From Planctomycetota bacterium (GTDB lineage: Bacteria; Planctomycetota; Phycisphaerae; UBA1845; CAIVHJ01): a DNA stretch of 9,965 bases. The position numbers were made by a program, and so were the translations under genes. Positions 1 through 6,748 of the stretch are shown here, one piece after another. Each line of letters starts with the position of its first letter. Position 1 is the stretch's first letter. Where the stretch lies: contig JACZTW010000130.1 in the NCBI GenBank assembly GCA_022573485.1, positions 1 to 9,965 on the forward strand, in the 5' to 3' direction. Below the pieces are notes generated by a model. That model searched no databases, was not told the origin of the DNA, and was given only the letters and a program-made list of their open reading frames with translations.

Positions 1-1
1 C

Positions 2-2746
2 GATCGTTCCGTCACCATCGAAGTCGGCAGGGTGGCCGGGATTCGGCCCCCAATTGCCAAGCAGGAGGGCTAGATCGAACGGGTCCACCGCACCGTCGCC
101 GTCGACCATCGAGCGCACGAATCGCCGACCCTCGGAGGTCGGCGGAGCAGTCACCGTCAGCAGCGTTCCAAGGGGGTGTGCTCTGCCGAAACTGGTAAAC
201 CCATCACTGTCGATGTTGAGATCCAGCGGAGTCACCTCGATGAAGGTGTCTCCCACGTTTGACCCCACGGTGGCGCTGATGAGCCCAAGATCACCCGGCG
301 GCACGATCACGATGCAATCGCCGGCGACAAAGGGCGTGCCGTCCAGCAGGTTGCCGCTGAGCACCAGCTCAACGGCCGCCCCTCCGGACAGATCGTCTAA
401 CTCCAGAGCATCGACGAGGTCGCGCGTCTTGAACTTCATCCACAGATCGTCGATGCCGTCGCCGCCGAGATCGTGACACTCACATCCCTTACCATCGAAC
501 GGGGTCGCCACATCCTCGAATACCGAATGAGGCCCCGGCGGTCCTTCGTTGGGCGCGACACTCCCACCAACCCCATCCGCCCGCGACAGTTGCAGCGTGG
601 ACAGATCAACCTCGGTGGGATCAAACTCCACGGTACCGACCAGCGCCACCGGCAACACACCGTTGCCGTGCCGATTGAACGGATTGGGGCACGACCCAGG
701 CTTGATGTCCAGCGCGAACACCAGGATACATTCGTCGGGTATGCCGTCAGCATCGTTGTCATCGGATGTCCCATCGGCGATGTCACAGCTGTCTGCCTGC
801 CCGTTCTCGTTACAATCCGGCTCACATTCGTCGGGAACACCGTTGCCCGTACAATCCTCGCTGGTGCCGTCGGCGATGTCGCACTCGTCGGGGATGCCGT
901 TGCCCAATGGACTGCAAGAACCGCAGCCAAGGTTCTTGACCTCGCTTGCGCATTGGCCGTCCCAATCCACTATGCAGCAGAACGGGTCCAGCGCGCAGAC
1001 ACACGCCTCGATCTGCGGGTCGCTGCACCCGGGACCATGTCTGACTTCGCAGCAGTCATGGGCCAAGACGCAGTCCTCGCTGGTGCCGTCCGCGATGTCA
1101 CAGCTGTCTGCCTGCCCGTTCTCATTACAATCCGGCTCACATTCGTCGGGAACGCCGTTGGTGTTGCAATCCTCGCTGGTGCCGTCGCCAACGTCGCACT
1201 CATCGGGTACGGCATTGCCGTTGCAATCTTCACTGGTACCCTCGGCAACATCGCACTCGTCGGGCACACTATTATCGTTGCAGTCCGCGCTGGTGCTGTC
1301 CGCGATGTCGCAACTGTCTGCCTGCCCGTTCTCGTTACAATCCGGCTCACATTCGTCGGGAACACCGTTGGCCGTGCAATCCTCGCTGGTGCCGTCCACG
1401 ATGTCACAACTGTCCGCCTGCCCGTTCTCGTTACAATCCGGCTCACATTCGTCGGGAATGCTGTTGGTGTTGCAATCCTCGCTGGTGCCGTCGCCAATGT
1501 CGCACTCGTCGGGTACGCCGTTGCCGTTGCAGTCGCCGCTGACCCCGTCGCCGATGTCGCAGCTATCCACCACACCGTTGTTGTTGCAATCCAGCTCGCA
1601 GGCGGGCGGTGTGCAATACTCCAGCGCGGGATCGGGAGTGAGAATCACCGGCCGAACGCCGTCATCAATGGCCACTCGAAAGCGATCGACACCCATCTTC
1701 ATGCCGGCCGTGATCGTCACGCTGAACGTGCCATCCTTGTTATCGACGATCTCTCCAATCGTCGAGAGGCCCGCGCTGTCCGGGGCGTGGACGACCGTCA
1801 GGGACTGAATCTTTCCGCTGATGGGCATGCTCTGCCAATCCAACAGCACAATGTTCATGGTCGTTGTTGAGGAACCGTCCGGCGGGATGCTCGGTGGATC
1901 GAAGGCCACGGTGGACAGCACGGCGTCGGGCCGGCCCTCCAGATCGCTCCGCCACGCGTCGAACAGCACTTGAAGTTGGAGGACCGGATCCGGCTGAGAA
2001 CTGCCCTGGAAAGCAACATTGAATCGCATGAAGTAGTCGCCATCGACGCAGCCGCCCGCATTGCAGACGAAATCGTCCACGTCGCCGATGCGCGCCACGA
2101 CCATGCCGCCGATGTGGCCGGACTTGGTGAAGGCCGGCACCGGGCAGCCGCAACTCGTGGGATCAAAGGGCACGCAAGAGCAGCGCCCATCGCCGCCCAT
2201 CGAGCGGGCGGCCTCCATGCCCGCCATCAGCTTGGCTGGTATGTCGCCCTCGGTATCGAGAATGGCTTGCTCTATGGCGTCGATGACGCAGGCGCCCGCC
2301 AACACATTGCCCTGAATCGCGTAGTGCATCGAGCACTGTGATCCCGTCACGCCCCCTGCCCAGGCGCCATTCGAGCTGCCGCTGAAGGTTACCTTTCTGC
2401 CCTGCGTATCCGTGATGCCGTACTGTCTCTGCTGGTGACCGGAGATCCCTGCGAGAATCTCCAGGATTTCTTCAGGCGGTGTGCCCAGGCCGAGGTGCTC
2501 GAAGATGATCGGCCGACGGATGCCGTCGAAGTCACCCGCCGATTGAACTGCCGCGCCGCCCTTGCCCACGACAACGACCGGGACGAGCGCCAGGAGATCG
2601 AAGTTGTTCAAGCAAGTCACCGTTCCCACAGCGACCTCGCCGGTCTCAACATCCGCGAGAATGATCGACCACGTAGCCTCGGTGATCTGCACCACCGACA
2701 GCACAGCCAGCAGTGGTACCCAGAGTCTCATGTTCTTACGCAGCAT
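2..2746 (-). CDS. Secreted DUF1028 (Ntn-hydrolase-like) multidomain protein with EC-type repeats and dockerin-like end; partial, runs off left edge
   Basis: About 915 codons are open from 2746 to the left edge; the true C-terminus lies outside. The ATG at 2746 is chosen because AGGGAGG (2754-2760) sits 7 bases before it, while the in-frame ATG at 2752 touches it. Order of parts: residues 1-24 a signal peptide (MLRKNMR, hydrophobic stretch, TEA end); about 25-265 DUF1028, beginning TWSIILAD and including YAIQGNVLAG and MEAARSMGGDG; about 275-375 a beta-rich, Ig-like stretch (NKDGTFSVTI, GVDRFRVAI); about 383-670 Cys/Asp-rich repeats with a Cys-rich insert; about 676-815 an 'ALDIKPGSCPNPFN' module; from 881 a dockerin-like segment (VDGDGAVDPFDLALLLGNWG) whose second half is cut by the window edge. 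DUF1028 has an Ntn-hydrolase-like fold, but its substrate is unknown to me. The protein should be exported and calcium-binding. No enzymatic role can be assigned from sequence alone. Confidence 0.9.
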   Translation of the reverse strand, partial: MLRKNMRLWVPLLAVLSVVQITEATWSIILADVETGEVAVGTVTCLNNFDLLALVPVVVVGKGGAAVQSAGDFDGIRRPIIFEHLGLGTPPEEILEILAGISGHQQRQYGITDTQGRKVTFSGSSNGAWAGGVTGSQCSMHYAIQGNVLAGACVIDAIEQAILDTEGDIPAKLMAGMEAARSMGGDGRCSCVPFDPTSCGCPVPAFTKSGHIGGMVVARIGDVDDFVCNAGGCVDGDYFMRFNVAFQGSSQPDPVLQLQVLFDAWRSDLEGRPDAVLSTVAFDPPSIPPDGSSTTTMNIVLLDWQSMPISGKIQSLTVVHAPDSAGLSTIGEIVDNKDGTFSVTITAGMKMGVDRFRVAIDDGVRPVILTPDPALEYCTPPACELDCNNNGVVDSCDIGDGVSGDCNGNGVPDECDIGDGTSEDCNTNSIPDECEPDCNENGQADSCDIVDGTSEDCTANGVPDECEPDCNENGQADSCDIADSTSADCNDNSVPDECDVAEGTSEDCNGNAVPDECDVGDGTSEDCNTNGVPDECEPDCNENGQADSCDIADGTSEDCVLAHDCCEVRHGPGCSDPQIEACVCALDPFCCIVDWDGQCASEVKNLGCGSCSPLGNGIPDECDIADGTSEDCTGNGVPDECEPDCNENGQADSCDIADGTSDDNDADGIPDECILVFALDIKPGSCPNPFNRHGNGVLPVALVGTVEFDPTEVDLSTLQLSRADGVGGSVAPNEGPPGPHSVFEDVATPFDGKGCECHDLGGDGIDDLWMKFKTRDLVDALELDDLSGGAAVELVLSGNLLDGTPFVAGDCIVIVPPGDLGLISATVGSNVGDTFIEVTPLDLNIDSDGFTSFGRAHPLGTLLTVTAPPTSEGRRFVRSMVDGDGAVDPFDLALLLGNWGPNPGHPADFDGDGTI
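735..1601 (-). repeat. Array of 13- and 19-residue Asp/Asn/Cys repeats (thrombospondin-3-like calcium loops)
   Basis: Within the DUF1028 gene I count 14 units. Short units read D-C-x-x-N-[GS]-[VI]-P-D-E-C-E-P. Long units read like DCNENGQADSCDIADGTSE. The spaced Asp/Asn pattern resembles calcium-binding thrombospondin type 3 loops, with two cysteines per unit. A short plus a long unit makes a 32-residue (96-base) composite that occurs four times. The four copies are nearly identical in DNA; matching cores begin at 791, 1106, 1316 and 1412 (plus-strand coordinates), with spacings of 315, 210 and 96 bases, all multiples of three. This indicates expansion by in-frame duplication. Repeats of this kind are common in planctomycete secreted proteins, where they probably act as a stiff spacer. 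Confidence 0.85.
902..1075 (-). other. Cysteine-rich module inserted in the repeat array
   Basis: This stretch of about 58 residues interrupts the array after its tenth unit. It starts DCVLAHDCCEVRHGPGC, passes through CALDPFCCIVDWDGQC and ends GCGSCSPLG, after which the repeats resume with GNGIPDEC. The pattern 'H-x-x-P-G-C ... C-x-x-D-P-F-C-C-x-x-x-W-D-x-x-C' recurs in secreted proteins of planctomycetes and myxobacteria, usually near the repeats. The many cysteines suggest a disulfide-stabilised minidomain. Its function is unknown to me. Confidence 0.7.
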
Positions 2747-2752
2747 TTGCAT

Positions 2753-2760
2753 TCCTCCCT
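2753..2760 (-). promoter_or_regulatory. Ribosome binding site deciding the start of the DUF1028 gene
   Basis: On the minus strand this reads AGGGAGGA. It abuts the ATG at 2752 but stands about 7 bases from the ATG at 2746. The second ATG is therefore the likely start and the predicted protein begins MLRKNMRLW. Confidence 0.7.
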
Positions 2761-3367
2761 ATCCAAGCTGCCTGGCTGCCGACAGGATTGATGTCGAAGT
2801 GGACCTGTGAATTGGGGGCCGATTTCCTCAGGGATCACGCGGCGACCCCCCACGACCGCCCGCCGCGGCGGGCCGCCTCCAACACCCATTATGCAAAGTG
2901 ACGGAGGATGATGTCAAGAGGGTACCTCGTGCTGCAAACGCGCACTTGCCGCCTGTTTTAGGCCGTTTGACTGGCAGTCTGCGGCGTTGCCGGGGGAATA
3001 GTTTCGGGATTCGAGGTTCGCGGCTGGTTTGGCCCGTCGTTGCCCGCTGGGCCAACCGTGTTGTTCGCGGAGCTCCTGAATCGAACGCATGTGCCACGGT
3101 CCGTCGCGGCGGATCTGCCGTGTTCGCAGGCGCAGAGGCACGGCTCGCAGAGCTGTGGCAAGCATGATCGCAGGCCAAACCGTTGCCAGAAACGCTGGAG
3201 CAAGCTAAGATTACGCCGTTCGCGACGTGGCGTTCCAGTATGGAGGCCTTCGCCCGCTCTTTCGGCAGTTTATCAACAGCGCCTCGAAAAGCCGTGGAAC
3301 GGCTGGACTTTCGGCCGAAGCGCGCTTAGTTTATCAAAATATGGAGTCAGAATTCTAGAAACAGATC
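2761..3367. other. Divergent intergenic region, no supported gene
   Basis: This separates the leftward DUF1028 gene from the rightward lysine-rich gene, so it should hold promoters for both. I could not fix either. It contains a GC palindrome (GCCCGCCGCGGCGGGC, 2858-2873), an inverted repeat with 9-bp arms and one bulged base (GGTTTGGCCC at 3026-3035 with GGGCCAACC at 3049-3057), and a pair of direct repeats at 3259-3337. Several open frames of 60-116 codons cross it on both strands, but they lack ribosome sites and protein-like composition. No tRNA or other RNA gene was recognised. Confidence 0.5.
3259..3337. repeat. Direct repeat CTTTCGGC...AGTTTATCAA before the lysine-rich gene
   Basis: AGTTTATCAA occurs at 3267-3276 and again at 3328-3337. 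Each copy is preceded by CTTTCGGC, directly in the first copy and after 12 extra bases in the second. The second CTTTCGGC extends into a 10-base palindrome TTCGGCCGAA (3310-3319). The pair ends about 30 bases before the start at 3368, a position suited to a regulator or promoter duplication. No known regulator is implied. Confidence 0.35.
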
Positions 3368-4087
3368 ATGCCTAAGAAAAGCACCAAACCCGAACCCAGC
3401 CCCAAGCAACCAGCAGCGACCCCGTCGAATCTGTTTACCTCGCGTCGCGGCGCAGCCGCTAAAGAACTGCCGCCCTTCAAATGGAAGCTGGTCGCGGAGT
3501 CCGACGGCTTCAACGTGGTGCTCTTGAAGACCATCGAGAAGAAAGACGCCCACAACGCTCAGGAAAACCTCAGAGAACAAGGCTACTACGATCGGTTGCA
3601 GATCTACCCCATCGATGCCAGTATTCCTCAGCCGAAGCTCGAGGCCATCCGCAAGCTGGAGCGAAAGGAAGAAGAGAAACTCGCCCGCGAAGCCGCCCGA
3701 GAGGCGGAGCGCAAACGGAAAGAGAAAGAGCGCGAGAAGAAGCACAAGGAGATCGAGCGAAAACGGGCGGCGCTGCTGAAGAAGCGCGAGCGGGCCAAGA
3801 AAAAGATCCTGCTGGAAAAGAATAAAAAGCTGGATCGCATGAAGAAAGAGGCGGAGCGAAAGAAAAAGGCGGCCAAGAAAAAGGCAGCCGATAAGAAGAA
3901 AACCAAGAAGAAAAAGACCACGGGCAAGAAAACCGCCAGGAGTACAGTACGCAAATCGAAAAAGAAGAAGCTGGCCCCCCGGAAAACCGCTCGGCGCACC
4001 ACCAAGCCGGCCAAGAAGAAGAAAAAGACCGCTGCCCGGAAAACAACTCCGCGCAAAAAGACCGCGACGCGCAAGAAGCGCCGATGA
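3368..4087 (+). CDS. Lysine-rich histone-H1-like basic protein with coiled coil
   Basis: 239 aa. Residues 1-36 are a low-complexity Pro/Ser/Lys leader. Residues 37-86 form the only globular-looking part (FKWKLVAESDGFNVVLLKTI ... YYDRLQIYPIDASI), which I do not recognise. Residues about 87-165 are a highly charged Lys/Glu/Arg helix typical of a long coiled coil or single alpha helix. Residues about 166-239 are a Lys/Arg/Ala/Thr tail (KKAAKKKAADKKKTKKKK, TARRTTKPAKKKKKTAARKT) like eukaryotic H1 tails and bacterial Hc1-type proteins. A role in binding DNA or RNA is inferred from charge only. A TAG lies three codons before the ATG in frame, so this is the first possible ATG; no good Shine-Dalgarno is seen. 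The stop lies 12 bases from the stop of the convergent phosphatase gene, and no terminator hairpin is visible between them. Confidence 0.8.
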   Translation: MPKKSTKPEPSPKQPAATPSNLFTSRRGAAAKELPPFKWKLVAESDGFNVVLLKTIEKKDAHNAQENLREQGYYDRLQIYPIDASIPQPKLEAIRKLERKEEEKLAREAAREAERKRKEKEREKKHKEIERKRAALLKKRERAKKKILLEKNKKLDRMKKEAERKKKAAKKKAADKKKTKKKKTTGKKTARSTVRKSKKKKLAPRKTARRTTKPAKKKKKTAARKTTPRKKTATRKKRR

Positions 4088-4099
4088 CGAATCCCGCGG

Positions 4100-5356
4100 T
4101 TAAAGCTTTTTGACGACGATCGCAGTCAGATCATCTTCCTGCGGCGTGCCTTGCCCGAATTCAACGACCGCGCGGTGCAACCGCTCGATAATCTCGGAAC
4201 AGGCCAACTGGCGGTTGCGGCGGATGACGTCGTAAAGGCGCTCCAGTCCAAACTGCTCTCCGCCCGCTCGAATCCACTCGAAAAAACCATCCGTGATCAA
4301 GATGAAGAGATCGCCCGGACCCAGCACAATGTCGGGAGCGGGCCCACCCGGCAAGTTCTTGGTGATGCCCAGGGGCAAGGTCGCCGCGGGCAACTCCACG
4401 AAGCGGTCATCGGCGGCGACATAGTGAATCAACGGGGCGTGGCCCGCGCTCAAATGGCTGATCGTCGAAGTCTTGGAATCCAGAAAGGCCAGGCAGACCG
4501 TCACAAAGCGACCGTCCTGCAAGTCCTCCACGAGCACTTCGTTGGCTTTGGCCATGATTTGCGTCAAATCAACCGTGATGCTCGCCAGCCCGCGGAGCAA
4601 AGCGCGGCATTCCGCGACCATCAGCGCAGGGCCCACGCCGTGCCCGGTGGCATCGGCGATCAGCAAGCCCAGTCGTCCGTCGTCCGTGGGGATGAAATCA
4701 AAGGCATCGCCGCCCGTTTGGTCCGCGGGCTTGTTCCAGCCGGCGATCTCGAAACCCGGCACGCGCGGATTCTCCTGCGGCAGGTAGCCCCTCTGAATCT
4801 CGCGGGCCAGATCGAGATCCCGTTCCAGCTTTTGCTTCTCGGCATACTCCTGCATGAGGAACTGCCGCTGGATGGCGACGCCGGCGAGCGCGCTCAGCAT
4901 CTCTGCCAACCGTTCATCATCGGTGGTAAAACAATCGAGCCTCTTGTTGAGAAGCTGGAGCACGCCCACCAAATGACCGTCATAACCCACCATCGAGAGC
5001 GTGAGCATGTTGCGCGTCTTGAAGCCGGTGGCTTTGTCAACCTCGGGATTGAAACGGGGGTCACTGTAGGCGTCGGGCACGTGGATTGTCTTGCGGGTCT
5101 GGGCCGCTTCGCCGGCGATGCCCGTGTTCGCGGGGAAGCGGATGTCCTCCACACCCGTTGCCACTTTGCTGAACAATTCTCGCGTGTTCGGATCGTACAG
5201 GAACACGCTGACCCGCTCGCAGTCGAGAACCTGAAGGGCTGCTTCTTCGATGCTTTTGAGGAGCGGCTCGAGTTCAACGGTCGCGCCGAGCTGGCGCGAG
5301 ACGTCGATCAGCCGCATGAGGTCGGCCACTTGCTTGCTGTCGTTACCGTGGGTCAT
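4100..5356 (-). CDS. GAF-domain PP2C-type serine phosphatase (SpoIIE/RsbU family)
   Basis: 418 aa, cytosolic, with no membrane segment. Residues about 25-165 form a GAF sensor domain (VFLYDPNTRELFSK, NTGIAGEAAQTRKTIHVPDA, GVLQLLNKR). Residues 165-195 form a coiled linker with the RsbU-type LAREIQRGYLP signature. Residues about 195-418 are the phosphatase domain. The acidic metal ligands expected of the family are present: GGD (D217), IADATGHG (D235), ILITDG (D356) and EDDLT (D408/D409); LSAGHAPL is also typical. Such enzymes dephosphorylate serine on anti-anti-sigma (STAS) proteins in partner-switching control of sigma factors, or act in other serine phosphorylation circuits. No STAS or kinase gene is in the window. 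It follows the methyltransferase gene on the same strand with a gap of 74 bases. Start ATG at 5356; no clear ribosome site. Confidence 0.92.
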   Translation of the reverse strand: MTHGNDSKQVADLMRLIDVSRQLGATVELEPLLKSIEEAALQVLDCERVSVFLYDPNTRELFSKVATGVEDIRFPANTGIAGEAAQTRKTIHVPDAYSDPRFNPEVDKATGFKTRNMLTLSMVGYDGHLVGVLQLLNKRLDCFTTDDERLAEMLSALAGVAIQRQFLMQEYAEKQKLERDLDLAREIQRGYLPQENPRVPGFEIAGWNKPADQTGGDAFDFIPTDDGRLGLLIADATGHGVGPALMVAECRALLRGLASITVDLTQIMAKANEVLVEDLQDGRFVTVCLAFLDSKTSTISHLSAGHAPLIHYVAADDRFVELPAATLPLGITKNLPGGPAPDIVLGPGDLFILITDGFFEWIRAGGEQFGLERLYDVIRRNRQLACSEIIERLHRAVVEFGQGTPQEDDLTAIVVKKL

Positions 5357-5378
5357 GGATTCAACAGCATCCCACGAA

Positions 5379-5415
5379 CCGGCGACCCGTGCAAGCGCCG
5401 GCGGACCGGATCCGC
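5379..5415 (-). other. Small hairpins between methyltransferase and phosphatase genes
   Basis: The 74-base gap holds CCGGCG (5379-5384) with CGCCGG (5396-5401) around an 11-base loop, followed by GCGGA (5401-5405) with TCCGC (5411-5415). Neither has a T run, so they are not classical terminators. They may affect mRNA processing or the relative expression of the two genes. Confidence 0.25.
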
Positions 5416-5430
5416 TGCCGCGAAAGCGCG

Positions 5431-6114
5431 TCAGCCGTCATGCGCAGGCACGCTGCCCACGGTGATAAAGGCCGGAAACAGGAAATTGAACTTGCGATGA
5501 TAGATTTCGCTGAATCCCGCTTGCTCGAAATACGAGCGCATGGTGGTCCAGGGGGCATGGTGGACCGATTTCTCGATCGCGGCGATCACCACGTCAAAGA
5601 CCACCCATCCGATGGCGTTGTCCCGGAATCCATCGATGATCATCAAGCGCCCGCCCGGACGAATCAGCCGACGCATCTCCGAAACAACCACCTGCTGGTG
5701 GGGATAGTGATGAAACGAATTGGCGCAGGTGACGATATCGAACATGGCGTCGGGAAACGGCAAGTGTTCGCTGTCGCCGTTGACGAAACTGACCAAATGA
5801 TCGGGGTCGAACCGCTGCAGCTTGCGCGCGGCCTGCTGGCACATTTCCATCGCGTAATCCAGACCGACAATATGGCGGGCGTCCAGGTTCGACAGGGCAA
5901 TCATGCACGGGAAGGTCCCGGTTCCGCACCCAATGTCGAGGATGTTGAACGGGCCGTCAAGGTCCGCCCGCCATCGGGCGATTTCTTCGAGGAAGGTGTA
6001 GTAGGATGGTCGAAAAAGGAAGTAGTTCAGCAGAGAGTGATCGTAGGTTTCTGCCCAAGCCTCAAAGGTGTCTTTGGCGAGCTTCTTTGTCGTGCGGGCG
6101 TCTTGGATCATCAT
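5431..6114 (-). CDS. Class I SAM-dependent methyltransferase (UbiE/type 11-like)
   Basis: 227 aa. The Rossmann-type methyltransferase motifs occur in order: motif I ILDIGCGTGTF (58-68) binding SAM, the acidic end of strand 2 in VGLD (83-86), NGD (112-114), FDIVTCANSFHHY (125-137), and RPGGRLMIID (152-161). The 'SFHHY' after strand 4 and 'IRPGG' resemble the UbiE/methyltransferase type 11 group, which acts on small molecules such as quinones and lipids; the substrate cannot be told here. The N-terminus AWAETYDHSLLNY also fits that group. The start is the first of two adjacent ATG codons (6114, 6111). The FlgM-like gene ends 104 bases upstream and the phosphatase follows 74 bases downstream, so co-transcription is plausible but not shown. 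Confidence 0.88.
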   Translation of the reverse strand: MMIQDARTTKKLAKDTFEAWAETYDHSLLNYFLFRPSYYTFLEEIARWRADLDGPFNILDIGCGTGTFPCMIALSNLDARHIVGLDYAMEMCQQAARKLQRFDPDHLVSFVNGDSEHLPFPDAMFDIVTCANSFHHYPHQQVVVSEMRRLIRPGGRLMIIDGFRDNAIGWVVFDVVIAAIEKSVHHAPWTTMRSYFEQAGFSEIYHRKFNFLFPAFITVGSVPAHDG

Positions 6115-6218
6115 CTAGCATGATAGCTGAACGGATGATCGTCCCCAATGCAAATCAATTGACGATTGTGACCTCCGTTTCTTCGGACTGCATCGGATTG
6201 CGTTCCGTGCGTGAGGCC

Positions 6219-6521
6219 TTACTCGCCGCCCAGCTCCTCAAGCACGCGCTGCGCTGTCCGGCCAAGCCGGGCGTTAATGAAACCATCTTCATTTTGCTCG
6301 ATGAGGGCGCGCAGTTCCGCGACCTTGGCATGACGAACCCCAGGTTGATCCGCAGCCGCACTCAGCAGTTGCCCCAACTCAGAAAAATCTGCGCTGTCCA
6401 GTGGGTTGTTCCTTGGCGCATCCAGCGCCCGTGGGTCCGGCGAGACCGGCTGCGCGGAAGGTTGCCTGTGGGCAGGCTCAGTTGGCGGCAAACGAAAGGC
6501 GATGTTGGAAATATCATTCAT
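6219..6521 (-). CDS. FlgM-like anti-sigma factor (anti-sigma-28 type)
   Basis: 100 aa. The first 45 residues are Pro-rich and probably disordered, as in FlgM. The C-terminal half holds VRHAKVAELRALIEQNED (62-79) and RTAQRVLEELGGE (88-100), matching the FlgM pattern of 'V-x-x-x-K-V-x-x-L-R-x-x-I' followed by a final amphipathic helix that binds sigma-28/FliA. I set the start at ATG 6521 because AAGGA stands 8 bases upstream; an upstream in-frame ATG at 6653 gives a cysteine-rich, non-protein-like extension. The start overlaps the stop of the preceding ORF as ATGA, suggesting translational coupling. FlgM normally holds back flagellar sigma factor until hook completion, but no other flagellar gene is in the window, so the partner sigma could be different. 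The assignment rests on pattern only. Confidence 0.65.
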   Translation of the reverse strand: MNDISNIAFRLPPTEPAHRQPSAQPVSPDPRALDAPRNNPLDSADFSELGQLLSAAADQPGVRHAKVAELRALIEQNEDGFINARLGRTAQRVLEELGGE

Positions 6522-6748
6522 TGGCGAATTCCTTGACCTACCATTGCGTTGATACACCAAGACGTGGCACACCGATAGGTCGCAAGGCGCCACGCCAAGT
6601 GTTCCCCCATCCGGAACCGCGCTGCTCCGGCATCGCGGGTCCATCTCACGCATTCATCCATGAATCGCCAGTGAGGAATTCCGAGTTCGGCGAGGTACAA
6701 GCAGGCCTCGGGATCGATCCATCGCCCCTGATATCGACTGCCCGCCAT
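6518..6748 (-). CDS. Unrecognised 76-aa ORF, stop overlaps FlgM-like start
   Basis: The frame encodes a Trp/Arg/Cys-containing polypeptide (RYQGRWIDPEACLYLAELGI, AARFRMGEHLAWRLATY) that I do not recognise. It has no signal peptide or membrane segment. Evidence for it being real: its TGA and the FlgM-like ATG overlap as ATGA, and its composition is more protein-like than the competing frame in the same stretch. Evidence against: there is no Shine-Dalgarno, and it is short. The start may be ATG 6748 or the adjacent GTG 6751; both lie in the loop of a perfect inverted repeat (6730-6761). It could be a leader peptide that controls translation of the FlgM-like gene rather than a stable protein. 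Confidence 0.4.
   Translation of the reverse strand: MAGSRYQGRWIDPEACLYLAELGIPHWRFMDECVRWTRDAGAARFRMGEHLAWRLATYRCATSWCINAMVGQGIRQ
6530..6534 (-). promoter_or_regulatory. Ribosome binding site for the FlgM-like gene
   Basis: AAGGA on the minus strand, 8 bases before the ATG at 6521 and inside the 3' end of the upstream ORF. It favours the 100-aa start over the longer reading from 6653. Confidence 0.55.

Noticed and set aside
970..1575. Minus-strand ORF of 201 codons, Thr/Ala/Arg-rich
   Set aside because: It is a shifted-frame shadow of the repeat array of the large minus-strand gene.
473..1870. Long plus-strand open frames (465 and 419 codons) over the left region
   Set aside because: They are antisense to the DUF1028 gene. 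Their repetitive content (e.g. VRLTFVGNAV-type or LQSGSHSSGTPL-type repeats) is just the reverse reading of the DCNENGQADSC repeats, and they have no start signals.
2858..2873. Sixteen-base GC palindrome as a terminator or operator
   Set aside because: It has no loop and no T run, and lies in a GC-rich stretch where such palindromes arise easily; kept only as a note in the intergenic entry.
2898..3167. Plus-strand 89-codon frame, and GGAGGATGATG at 2903-2913
   Set aside because: The Shine-Dalgarno-like sequence opens only a 16-codon frame from ATG 2911; the 89-codon GTG frame has no ribosome site and random-looking composition.
3628..4074. Minus-strand hydrophobic Phe/Leu/Ser-rich frames that look like membrane proteins
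   Set aside because: AAG and AAA lysine codons read backwards as CTT and TTT. The apparent membrane segments are antisense artefacts of the lysine-rich gene.
4151..5500. Plus-strand frame of 449 codons
   Set aside because: Antisense to the phosphatase gene, whose domain motifs are unambiguous; no recognisable domain in this frame.
5389..6123. Plus-strand frame of 244 codons
   Set aside because: Antisense to the methyltransferase gene with its ordered SAM-binding motifs.
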